A stretch of DNA of 64,000 nt, from assembly GCA_037951165.1 (NCBI GenBank), contig JBBDHG010000126.1, positions 2,648,001 through 2,712,000 on the forward strand, written 5' to 3'. This DNA comes from Lophius americanus. Its lineage: Eukaryota > Chordata > Actinopteri > Lophiiformes > Lophiidae. The first letter of the stretch is position 1. Each line of letters opens with the position of its first letter. Both the position numbers and the translations under genes were made by a program. Of the stretch, positions 1 through 10,574 are shown in pieces. The notes beneath the pieces were generated by a model that worked only from the letters and a program-made list of their open reading frames with translations, made no database searches and was not told where the DNA came from.

Positions 1-207
1 GAAAACTGATATATTTTCCATTTGATTTTAATAAGGTCAGCATTCATACTACAACTTGTAGTGCTCATGGATCCAGAAAAATGTTTGTATCCGCTGTAGT
101 ATGCATGCCAGGCCAGTAGTTGGCGGTGTAACTAACCCAAATCAACTGTAACTAACCCAAATCAACATAACGATAGAAACCTGCATAAATGAGATACCTC
201 AATTAAA

Positions 208-430
208 GATAAAGATAACCTTTATTAGTCCTACAATGGGGAAATTTCAAGGTTACAGCAGCAGAGCATGTTACAGAATACGGAATAACAGAGCATTTTG
301 TGCAATTAAATTAAATTAAATGTACAGTTGACATGTTGGGAAGTGTATTGTCCCATAGTGCAAAGTGCAAGTGAGGTAGGTGTGAGTGTAAGTGTGTGTG
401 TAGTTGTGTAGGTGTGTGTGTGTTGCTAAC
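208..430 (-). repeat. LINE-type 3' region, antisense
   Basis: Read on the minus strand, this ends in a tail running through CCCCATTGTAGGACTAATAA into a TTATCTTTA-rich end. That is the kind of 3' end carried by many teleost non-LTR elements. A short T/G-rich stretch and (in plus orientation) AAATTAAATTAAAT sit inside it. A shorter copy of the same tail lies at 30785-30835. The clade is not resolved. Confidence 0.5.
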
Positions 431-724
431 AGTGCTGGTTGTGGAGTCTGACTGTCCAATCCAGAGATGGAGTAAAATCCCTTAATGGTGCGGATCGTAA
501 AATTCAGTGGTTTCAGTGGTTTCTAGCAATTAAGTTCCAGATTACAAGCTAGATTGCACTCCAGCTCAACCCTCTATAAATAATCCATGATCACCTTCAA
601 GTATGACAACTACAATTTTATCTATTTATTCATTTAGTTTTTTATTGGGTTTTAAACACAACATAGAACCTGATGTAATCATGAAAGATCTCTAATAGTC
701 AATTAATTTGCACCATATTGTGAC

Positions 725-1150
725 CAAGCTCCCCCTGGTGTCCAGAATATATAATTGATCTTTCCCAATATCAATCCAATTCTCCTTTGCTCTAAAGTTT
801 GTGGATGTATAACATTTGAAATTGGTTCAGAGATTAGCTTTCGAGTTGCGTCCGGACAACGGTCATTTCCGTAGAAAAATCTCCTAGTGAGTTAGATATG
901 AATTCCTAGAGTAAAATATGATATTGCTACAATAGATCTCCTCGATTCAATTTATATTCACGAATTTAAACTGAATTAAGTCCAATGAGTGAGGTGTTTA
1001 GGAAAACTTTTGGAGATAAAGTACCTGCTCGTTTCAGAAATGTAAAACCGACCTTTCCCAAAATCAATCCAGTTCTTCCTGGCACTAAGGTCTATGTGAA
1101 TATTTATGATTATGCAGCAGTGATGACGATTATGGAATCGTTATCGTCAC
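725..1150 (-). repeat. Element A copy 1 (unnamed dispersed repeat)
   Basis: Minus-strand copy of the most frequent unnamed repeat in the window. On the minus strand it contains two recognisable blocks. One has GGATTGATTTTGGGAAAGGT followed by a CAGGGGGAGCT-like motif. The other has GGACTTAATTCAGTTTAAAT and CGAGGAGATCTATTG. The blocks occur twice in partial form, so the copy is internally reiterated. The 65-codon frame at 985-1182 lies inside it and is not a gene. Confidence 0.75.
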
Positions 1151-1227
1151 AGCACATCGTTTGTGTTCGCATGATACCATGACGGTATCTGAAACAGTTT
1201 AATCAATAATTTTCAAATCTAATTTTA

Positions 1228-1349
1228 TGAGGATTTTACCATTTAAAATAAAAGATAATCTAACAGGTAAAATAAAACATATTTTACCAGGTAAAATAAC
1301 TGATGTTTTACCTGGTAAACTAAAGGATAGTTTACCTGGTAAATCCTCA
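1228..1349. repeat. 24-bp minisatellite with palindromic core and inverted ends
   Basis: TTTACC starts recur at 1235, 1283, 1307 and 1331, and GGT of the partner half at 1266, 1290, 1314 and 1338, giving an exact 24-bp period. Each full unit carries the palindrome TTTACCTGGTAAA or its A variant. The outer edges are also inverted: TGAGGATTTTACC on the left against GGTAAATCCTCA on the right. It could be a small foldback element rather than a plain tandem repeat. Confidence 0.8.
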
Positions 1350-1884
1350 GTCTTCCTGCTCCCCTATTAGCCTGAGCACAGCCTCAGATCCTCAGACAGG
1401 CCTCTGCTGGTTCTTCCTGAGTCTCGATTCATGTCTAAAGGTCAACAAGATGTTGCTGTCAGGTGATTCAGCTCCCTTGTGCTTGCCCCAAAAGCTAGGA
1501 GTGATAGTGTTGAAATATCACAACCAATGTTGCCCTTATTTTATTTTTGTTGCCCTAATTGATGATTATTAAATCCCAAAGAGTTCGGGAATATAATGGA
1601 ATGGTGATCACCTCCACACAAAGTCATTATTTCCACATATAAAGGTGAACAGTTCTGTACCATTGGGTGATATGGGATCTCCAAATTTAGATTTAAAGTG
1701 TTGGTCTGAGTCCAAAAGCTATTCAGGGTCAGCATCTTATTGTTAGTTCCAAGATCCACAGAGCTGCTTCATACATACTTTGGGATACTAGCACGCAAAC
1801 ATTCTGACTTAGAGTATAATCAGCCGCACTGTGATAACATGATAATTTCAAAAACGAGATTACTCAAAAATGATTTCAAGCATA

Positions 1885-1916
1885 ACCTGAGTGTAGTTAT
1901 TTCCCTACACTCAGGT
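1885..1916. other. Perfect 12-bp hairpin
   Basis: ACCTGAGTGTAG is followed by an 8-nt loop and its exact reverse complement. A third partial copy of the arm (ACCTGAGTGAG) follows at about 1934. No role is evident. Confidence 0.7.
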
Positions 1917-1944
1917 CCATTATAAATACATCAGACCTGAGTGA

Positions 1945-2240
1945 GTGGAAAAACTGAATCAATTATGGGAAAGGTTGGTAGTATGTTTCTGACAATAGGG
2001 TAAGCCTTATTTGCCATAGCTTTTGGGCCATGATTCTCAATCGCTGGTTCAATTTAGTCCAAATTTTGTATTTTTGAATCAACGGATAAACGGATCATCT
2101 ACCTTGTTCCATATTTTACTGTAGTAGCTCATATTTTACTCTCTAGGGGGAGTTTACTTCCAATGAACACTGTTTGTGGATTTGGGTTTTTTCGGTGATA
2201 TATCATTTCTCTCTTGGACGACAGCATAGGCAAAGATATT
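1945..2240 (+). repeat. Element A copy 2
   Basis: Plus-strand copy. It contains GGGAAAGGTTGG, CTTTTGGGCCATGATTCTCA, TTTAGTCCAAATTTTG, CATATTTTACT and CTAGGGGGAGTTTACTTCC, in the same order as the other copies. The right end (CTTGGACGACAGCATAGGC) is shared with copy 7 near 41640, so it marks a common downstream segment. Confidence 0.75.
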
Positions 2241-2871
2241 TTTTTAAATGTCTTTATTACTTTATTTATACCTTGTTTGCTTAATTTCTCAAGTTAATTT
2301 AGGACATACTTTCTCTGGGTGAAAGGATAAGGTATATTATGAGTTTTTGGTCCTTTTATTATTCATGTCTTTGGGTGAATTCACGTTATGTCTAAACACA
2401 CAATCAGAGTTTTCTTACCTATTCCTTAAAAACAGCCCCACTCGTTTTCACTGACTAACATTTATGTGATAACTTGCTTATAGAACCGTCTGTTACCGAC
2501 AATGCAAACTTTTGAATAAATTCACAGATATTTAACTGAGAGAAATAGTACATTTTTCTTGCTGTAGGGTGAGTCTCGGACAGAGTAATGTGTTTATGTG
2601 GGTGGCGGTTGGATAAATATATTCATGTGGATTCAAAAGATGCCGGAGCCCATCTGTGCATCATTAGTGTCCACATGCTGCGAAATGGTCCATGTAGATG
2701 CATCTGAACTAACTTTAAATAGCAGGAGAATGACTGGAACAATGACTTTAACAAGTATTTTGTGGCCAGTGGTAAGTTAGTCTCTGCATACAAACCTTAA
2801 GACCTTTTAACCTGACCGCTGAAGGCCAGCACACTTGAGATCAACTGAAGACTGCTGCTTTTAAATCCCAA

Positions 2872-2874
<3 letters not shown>
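2241..2874. other. Unassigned stretch
   Basis: I see no repeat family or coding signal. The 60-codon frame at 2598-2780 has no recognisable domain. Confidence 0.5.

Positions 2875-2924
<50 letters not shown>
2875..2924. repeat. (TA)n microsatellite
   Basis: Fifty bases of uninterrupted TA dinucleotide repeat. Confidence 0.98.
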
Positions 2925-2925
<1 letters not shown>

Positions 2926-5650
2926 TGTGTTATCCTTGTTGATTTGTCATTGGAGGGGAACCTATAAAAGACATCAAAGACATATTTTCACTCTGATTGT
3001 GTATTTTGATCTGATGTCTTGCAAATATGAATCAAGACCAAGTTCAAAGCAGTGGACATATATGTCTGCATACGTGCAGCTCCATTTAACTGATGGTCAT
3101 TTTAACCTGACGCCTGCAGACTCCCATGATCATGTGACCTCCTACCCTCTATAGTTCAGACCCAACTGCTTTTTTGTGCCTGAGTGGAGACACATGTTGG
3201 AGTGGATTATGTATGTTGATGCTGAGTTCACCTTTACATGTATGATGTTCCAAAGTAGTTGGGCCCTACTGGCCGTACCGGTACCACAGTCTTTAGGCTA
3301 GTCAACTCCCTCTTCCTACCTTGGCACAGAAAGGAGAATTCACTATTGGTATTAAATGTTCCCCCTTTGGTGAGTCTGAGTGAATTTCATTTTGGATATA
3401 TGCCACTGAAAATATGTACAACCCTTTAGAGTTATCTTTCCACAGTAACTCAAAAAGTAAGATTTTTATAGAAATCCAAACATTAGAAGGCAAAGTTACT
3501 ATTGTGTTAAGTAAGGTGATGCTCAAATGTAAAGTATAACAAATTATAAAGGACTCACGATTCTATGATTATTATTTTTTCGTTCGTTAATCCTTTGTTG
3601 TTCTTTCAACTGTGAAACTTTCAGCCTCTTACTCTCTTAGCAGCTTCTCATGAAAATACTTTTGTTGAATTTGCCATTCATTGCCATTGAGTATGGTTTA
3701 CTTCAATCGCTACTGCCTTTTGTAAACAAACTGGAAAGTGGTGTTGCTATGCTAGCCATTAGCATACAGGCATATACACCAGACAATGAAAAAATGATGC
3801 AACATGCACTGACACTGTACAAAAAAAAACATGCTCAACGTCAGAAATCTGCTGTCTCGTTCTTTTCAGGCCGGAGCGCTCAAGAATATTTTCTTTTGAG
3901 AAGTGAAACATTTGCGTTTAACTAAGCGGGCAGAGAAGCCTCTTATTAAGTCTCTGTTAAAAGAGTTCCCACACTTGGGACAAGCGGATGGGTTTTTTTT
4001 TTTTTATTGAAAAGTTTAATTCACAGCTAGCTCATTGACGGGAGCTTCCATCATCATCAACGAAGAGGTGCAAATAGTGTAACACATCAATGCATTCTAA
4101 GTTGACTATTGTGTCAAGGTAATTGTTGGTGATTTGACCCCTCAGAACTGGTGATTTGGATATTGACCACTACAGCGCTGCGGTAAGGGAACATATAGTC
4201 AAAAGTGAGGTTTAAGCTCTTTACTTAAAGATTAGTAGATGAACACGGTGCAGGTTATAGGTAAATTAATACCCAGTTTATGAAACTAAAACAAGAAGGA
4301 TATACAATGAGCTTAACTTAAGCTAAGACAAAAAGGCTCACCAGAACCGCACTAACATCACTATGAAGCAACAACACAGATAAATAACTAAATACAGAGG
4401 AATAACTCAACAATTTAGCCACATGAACCTGATAACAGCAATAAGAAACTTACATCTTCATTGACTTCTGTACCAGATGAAGTTATACTTTTGAATGAAC
4501 GGAGGAAACAGTCGTGGAAGTTGTGCGCAATTTCCAATAAGACTTTCAAAATAAGAGCTTCAACTAAAAAAGTCCACAAACGTGTAAAATTCACAACAGT
4601 AATTTAACGGTTGACGAGTCGTTGCAGCCTTATAACGTACCATTGGACATACTCATGACTATATCCCCCCGTTAACAGTTTTTTTACCATTATTGTGGTG
4701 GAGGAATAACAAATTGTCATTGTTTCGTTTTCTCCATTAGCATGTGTTCTACTTAGGCAACATCATGCTAATCAAATCTATCGGATGAAGGTAGACCTGC
4801 GATGTTATGAGCTCGCTGAGATAGACAGGGATGGTTAGAGGTGATGCTCTTGATGCTGAAAGCAACGGGAGGTCTCTTACTTTTGTGTTCTTCTCTCGCA
4901 ATAGTAAGCTCAAATAATTAAATGGGTTGGAGAATCAAGATCACACAAAACCTCGAGGGAGACAAGCTCATCTTCTCAAAGATCAGACACATCATGTTGA
5001 TAGGCATCAAGAAATAAACACCCGATTCAACTGACTAAAGGAACTCAGTGAAGCAGGTAAATTAGAGCAGCCTCCCTGCTTCATCCCTTCACCTCATCTT
5101 AGTAACTTACAAAAACACTCTGACATTCACAGACACTTCTGCAATGACACCAGAGGCTTCTTCGATAAGGTTAGTTTATCTAATAAGTCAGGCTTTCTCT
5201 CTTAGGCTGACCTATTTTCCACTCGTTGCAGAGCCATAAAGCAAATTAGATTAATTATCAGACTAAGTCACGGTTGTTGTTTAACCCTTTTATGTCCTCA
5301 CCCAGACAAAAAAACTTTGAAGAAACTATTTATTTGCATCATTATGTTTTTAGGGGGCATTTATTAATTTAATATCTTAAATTCCCTGTTTGACCATAAA
5401 ATGACTAATCTAACTGTGAAGCACAATAAAATGAAGACTTAGGGAATTATTCCAACGTTCCATTTTAATTGGATCAGTTCAAACTTTTGGTAAAATATGT
5501 TGTTACAAAACAGAATTATGTAATTTGATATAACAACAAAAAGAAAGTCTTGAAAAAAGGGTCAAATAGTTTTCTAAGTCCTTGAATGCTTTTATATTAC
5601 AAAAAATGTACTAACTAGTTATTGAATAGTATTTTGTATACTTTTTCAGT
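2925..5650. other. Unassigned stretch
   Basis: Mostly unique-looking AT-rich DNA with a T homopolymer near 3991-4006. A 91-codon frame at 3650-3925 has no recognisable motif and no splice-site or promoter context I can defend. No repeat family recognised. Confidence 0.5.
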
Positions 5651-5835
5651 AGCCATTATTAATGGATCCTCTTTTGTATCAACCACAACTTGTGGTGTCC
5701 CTCAGGGCTCCATCTTCGCCCCTTACTCTTTAGCAATTACTGGCACTGGCAAATATTATAAACAGTGCCAGTCAAGCAACACACATTTCTCAATTAGAAA
5801 TAAGGACTCAAAATGTGCTCAAGCAAACAGTTGAT
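5651..5835 (+). pseudogene. L2-like LINE reverse transcriptase fragment
   Basis: The frame starting at 5622 reads STTTCGVPQGSIFAP, which matches the conserved reverse transcriptase block (GVPQGS-LGPLLF) of L2/CR1-type non-LTR retrotransposons. A one-base frameshift just after lets LALANIINSASQ be read, fitting the next conserved stretch (LPLG-II). The YADD catalytic motif expected about 20 residues further on is not present. Only about 60 residues survive of a domain that normally spans about 250, so this is a dead scrap. The CR1 and L2 clades share this motif, so the exact family is uncertain. Confidence 0.65.
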
Positions 5836-7308
5836 CAGGACATTAAATGGCATTAACCATTTAATGTGAGTTCCTTTAACACTAACCCAACAGGAGGATA
5901 TTATTTTACCACTACCTATCTGGTCTTCACCAATACAGTATTAGATTACTTAAAAAGAAAATTATAGGAATCTAAAACATTTTTGGAACTTTGTCAATTT
6001 GTATTGTATCCATTGACAATAATTTATATTTTTGATTTCTGTATGTGTCTCAGCTAAATATGTTGCACCTACAAATAAAAATGTGGAACCACAAACAGAA
6101 GACTTAAAAAGTAACTAAGAACAAAGAACAGCATAACACAGAGACGACAACAATCCATCCATCCACAATCCACCATAAATAAACAAATACAAAAATAAAT
6201 ATATAATTTGATGCATTGTGCAAAAGTTAGCCGAAGTGTAATTTTCCCCTGCAACAATTGAATCCCCCATCGAATGGTTACATTGAAAACAACTAACCAG
6301 CAATATTAAGTGACGAAGCAAAACTTGACGAATGAAACGCACACAAAACAGTAAAACACAATTAATAACATTTGTCGTTAACATGTAATAACATATTTAT
6401 TACAAATTGTAAAACGGTAGACATTGTGAAGCGCAGGAGCTTCTGGACACAGGACAGAAATTGGCTGCCATTCAACAGGAGAGGGAAAAATGTTTTTTGT
6501 GTCCATGTTTTGGCAAGCAACTTAAATCAAACGCTGGGGTGGCATTGCTCATAGACCATGAATGGCATTTGAACGTGGACAGGCCAGCCCTACCAATTTG
6601 AGCAGAGCGCCTCCAACCAGCAACATGTAGGTCTCTCTGCTCAACAACCATCAAGTAATCAAGTAAGATCATCATCAAGTAAGTACAGATTTCTGTAAAA
6701 CTCCACTGGGCTGAATAATGTGAGTAGTGTCTCCAGCTTCCAGTTTTGCAGGGTGATCCTGCTGCCTCGGCAACAGAGGAGCATCAGTAAGGTACTCAAT
6801 GTCGTCCGACGCTTTTTTGTAGGATTAATTTCACGTCATTACAGGCATTATACCATCTTTCTGTTGAATAAAACTTTGAGTAAAAGCCTTGGGGGTATCC
6901 TGTTATGAAGTATTTACAATCTGCAGTATCTTTGACCTCTGGTCAGTGGGAGAAAAAGACATCAACCCAAGGTGCAAGCAAAAAATGGATGAAGTTTCAA
7001 GGACTGGCAAAATCTCAACTCTCTTCCCGGCATCAATGTGTGATTTTTCATTGATTTCTGTCACTAGAGAGAAAAGTACCGCCTATTTATCAAGGACAGT
7101 TTTCACTGCACCTCAACGCACCGTCCATCTGGTTTGACTTGGAAAATATTTGTTATAATTGCCCGGGGCCATTTCTATTTAGTAAGTTTTGGAAATATGT
7201 TTTGTTTAGGTGACCGATTCACATCATGAAACACCTCAAAGTTGCACAAGGTCCAACTCATCTCAGATGATTTTACTTTTTGCCCAATATCTTTGAATCA
7301 GAATATGA

Positions 7309-7311
<3 letters not shown>
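5836..7311. other. Unassigned stretch
   Basis: Several frames of 60-90 codons overlap on both strands (for example 6115-6384 minus and 6889-7137 plus) without recognisable domains. No repeat family recognised. Confidence 0.5.

Positions 7312-7340
<29 letters not shown>
7312..7340. repeat. (AT)n microsatellite
   Basis: Twenty-nine bases of AT dinucleotide repeat. It lies inside the overlapping 94- and 104-codon frames at 7242-7612. Its translation (an alternating I/Y run) helps keep those frames open and argues against them being genes. Confidence 0.95.
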
Positions 7341-7341
<1 letters not shown>

Positions 7342-7812
7342 CCTTGAATGCTGGGAACAAAACAGGTAGATCACATCTACAATACTCTAAAGGGGAAATA
7401 TATTTCCTATCCGAGCCCCGGGGTTTGCTTGCTACCTTTTCTGAATACAGATCAGCCTTGATTGCTGGCGTTCCTCGCCTGTGTGGTGTCATGGCTACCC
7501 AGGACCGATGGATGAATGTTAATTGAAGGAGAAGCTCAATGAAATTTGACAGAAAAAAAACTGTTGAGACAAATGCCTGAGGTTTGGTTTTCAGTTGAGC
7601 TCCATAATGCATTGTTCACAGCGTTATGGAGCTCAGTACAGTTCTTCATTAGGAAAATTTGTGTATTTTTGCACAGAGTTTACGGAAATTATCTTCCATA
7701 GCTTCATACTTTCTATATACTACCTTGCAAGGTATTTTGTAGGATAATCCTTGTTATGTTTTTGTCAGGATGACAAGGCCAGGTCTGGCTTAGACTGAAT
7801 TGACTGCCATAG

Positions 7813-7843
7813 TGACCTATGGCACTTTGGATGCCATAGGTCA
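7813..7843. other. Perfect 12-bp hairpin
   Basis: TGACCTATGGCA, a 7-nt loop, then its exact reverse complement. An alternative 7-bp hairpin (GCCATAG/CTATGGC, 7806-7823) shares the left arm, so two structures compete. No role is evident. Confidence 0.7.
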
Positions 7844-8499
7844 TTACTGCATTTGTCCAAAGGCAGGATTCTTTCTTACCAGCCTGGTGAGTGTTAAATT
7901 GTTAAATTATGCTCGGGGATTGAATTGATCATTTTGAAGAAAGCCAGTATAACTCATTGAGAAGTGATACCTTTTGAAATTTTCCATTTAAAATATGTTT
8001 TAAAATAATTCAACTTAAAAAAAGCAATAATTCATTAAATTAAATTTATTCGTACTTCTAGCAGCAATGAACACTGAATGTTTATTTATGCAGCCCCTCC
8101 TCTTGAGGACAGTAGGGTTTTATTTTTGAGGAAAACTTGTCTCTAATACTGGACAGTTTCGAATTAGAAAGAAGCAAAACACCATTAACACCACTTGCTT
8201 TCTATTTTTAAAACAGAACATAAAAAAGACTAACTTAAGGTCCAAATTAAGGAGAACAGTTAGCTTAAACTCTAACAGCTTAAACATCGGCATGGCTGAA
8301 TTAGCTCATGAAAAGCTTTTAGTGATGAGTGTTGATAATTATTATCTGTTGTGAATAAAACAAGCTCAATTAAACCCAATTGTCCTTCTTACTTTTTGTA
8401 TGTTATTCTGTGTGTCTGTTAATTTGTTGTTTGTTGTTCAACCATTGATCCTAATGGTTGATGACCCATGCCACCTTCAATCCCCTTTTTCTTATGCTC
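7844..8499. other. Unassigned stretch
   Basis: AT-rich DNA with no repeat family or coding signal recognised. Confidence 0.5.
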
Positions 8500-9440
8500 C
8501 TCTAGTTGCTGGCTTTTGACCCTTTGTATTTTATTCATCACAATTGGGTTGTTCTTTTTTCACCTCTGTTGTAATTCTCCATATCTTCTTCATCGTAAGG
8601 CTGTTCCCTTTGGAGGATGCCACAGCGGGTCCACTGTTTCTATCTCGCTTCTCCTCTGCATTTTCATCGGTCACACCAACCAACTGCATTATCTCGCTCA
8701 CCACACCCAGAAACCTAATCTTTGGTCTATCCCCTTTTCCTCCTGCCTGACAGAGCATCCTTCAACCCATATATCCACTATCCCTCATTTCCACGTGTCC
8801 AAAAAATCTCAATTTGTCCCCATGACGTCTAACCTGGGCTGTTCCCCTTTCTAATGCTGTCTATCCTCATCACCCCCAAAGAATATCTGAGCATTTTGGA
8901 CTCTGCCAACTGCCTCAAGTCTATTGGTCAGAGCCACGGTCTCTAAAACATACAGCAGACCTGCTCTCACTACCATCTTTTACACTTTTTCCCTTGCTGT
9001 GACTGACCTTCATTCTTCTTGTTTCCAGCACATACCTCCACTTTTTCCAGGTTTTCTTCCATCTGCTCCCTACTTTCACTACATATCAAAATGTCATCCG
9101 TGAACATGATAGACCACGGAGTCTCCTGCAAGGTCTCATCTGTCAGCCTGTCCACCATAGCAAACAAGACGGGGCTCAGAGCTGATCCTTGGTGCAGTCC
9201 CACATACACCTTGATCGCATCCGTGACCCCTACTGCACACCTCACCGCTGCCATGATGCGCTCATAAATATCCTGTACAACTAAAATACTTCTCTCTCAC
9301 TCCAGACTTCCTCATGGAAAACCGCAATTCCTCCATCGGCGCACCTTCTCTATAGTATTCCATCAGCACTCTCAAAGCAAACATTGTATTAGTAGTGGTC
9401 CCTCTTGGCATTTTTCTGATGCAATTCTTCATTTAGTGAC
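8500..9440 (-). pseudogene. RTE-type LINE ORF, C-terminal half, decayed
   Basis: Minus-strand remnant of a non-LTR retrotransposon polyprotein. Reading down the minus strand from about 9430 there is a FALRVLMEYYREG segment, then a deletion of about 20 residues into EELRFSMRKSGV. Next comes RCAVGVTDAIKVYVGL and HQGSALSPVLF (reverse transcriptase block B). The catalytic site at 9093-9104 reads FTDD, where active enzymes have FADD or YADD. After a frameshift come VVRAGLLYVLETVALTN and, at about 8700, VVSEIMQLVGVTDENAEE, the C-terminal signature of this teleost family. The RTE (BovB-related) assignment rests on my recall of this C-terminal block. Multiple frameshifts and the altered active site show it is dead. 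Related pieces lie at 24925-25225, 47815-48206 and 48640-49215. Confidence 0.75.
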
Positions 9441-10574
9441 CATAAATAACTGACCTCCCCTTTGTTGTCTGTGTTTGGGTCCCATTTTGAATGAAATGTA
9501 ACAAAGATACCATGGTAACAATACATGCATTGTTATTCTTCTACTGAGTTCACATGTCAGTGCTTGAAATGTTATGGCTGAGCAGTGGATATAACTAATC
9601 TCCCTATACGAGGGTGAACAGAATCCTAGAGATACAAAAGAAAGTAGGAGGTGCTTTTTGGACCACCATTAAGGAGGCAGTCGGTGCATTATTACCACTG
9701 ACTGAGTAATAAGAAAACAAATAAACAAGTTCGAGACCCAATGCATTGAAAATAAACCCTTGTGATCCCTCTTGTGTTGACTACAGAATATCTGAAATAT
9801 CTTGTAGTCTCCCCTGTTTGCTAGTTTTGCCAGTTTTGGTTCCAAAGAATATAGAAGATTCCACCTTGGGAATCATGTAATTGTTAAACATTGGAAGTAC
9901 AGATGGACGTTGTCACTTTGCTTTGTTTTAAAGCTAAGGATATGTGACTTGGCATGGATAAACCTTTTTCAGGAAACCAAGATATTGGGAATGGGTTGTT
10001 ACCACAGTTTGCAACCGAAGAGAAGCTGTTATCACACAAGATTGTGACCCTGATTACTTGATAGCACTTAGTATAGAAAGTAGAGAAACTTTTTATTTGC
10101 ATTTTACATGCCAGTCTGCCTGAGATGTGCATTTTGTGAAAATCAACCTCAGCTGGAATAACAGTTTTTGGGACTATGGTGTCAGCATTTTCACAATAAT
10201 TAAATTTGGCTAGTTCAAGCAAAAATAAAAAAACAGTGATGTTTTCAAAAGATTACTCTCTGGGACCAAGTTAAAAAAATGTTAATTTGCGTTTCTGAAA
10301 ATGCAATTACTATTTACGCGACCAAGGTTTACCACTTTAAGTGAAAACTGTTGTCATGTGAATGGCCCTTTATGCTGGAGAAGATCCAAGTGTGGACAAG
10401 AGGCTATACACATGAACGATGCATGTATTAAGTCTCGAGAAAACGAGAAGAAATCTGGGCAGGAAGTGATCTCTCGATCACACAGAGGACATGGAACTCA
10501 AAGTAAGTGCTGATAACAAAGACATCAAAGCCTTGGGAGCCACCAAATTGTATTCTATCAGATCAGCTACGTCA
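9441..10574. other. Unassigned stretch
   Basis: No recognisable family. A 112-codon minus-strand frame at 9884-10222 has no visible domain, signal peptide or repeat. Confidence 0.5.

Noticed and set aside
8468..8854. 128-codon plus-strand frame
   Set aside because: It lies antisense to the RTE C-terminal remnant and is its shadow.
9560..9600. Tc1 terminal repeat (ATGTTATGGCTGAGCAGTGG)
   Set aside because: The similarity to a teleost Tc1-like terminus is limited to one short string, with no transposase or partner end nearby.
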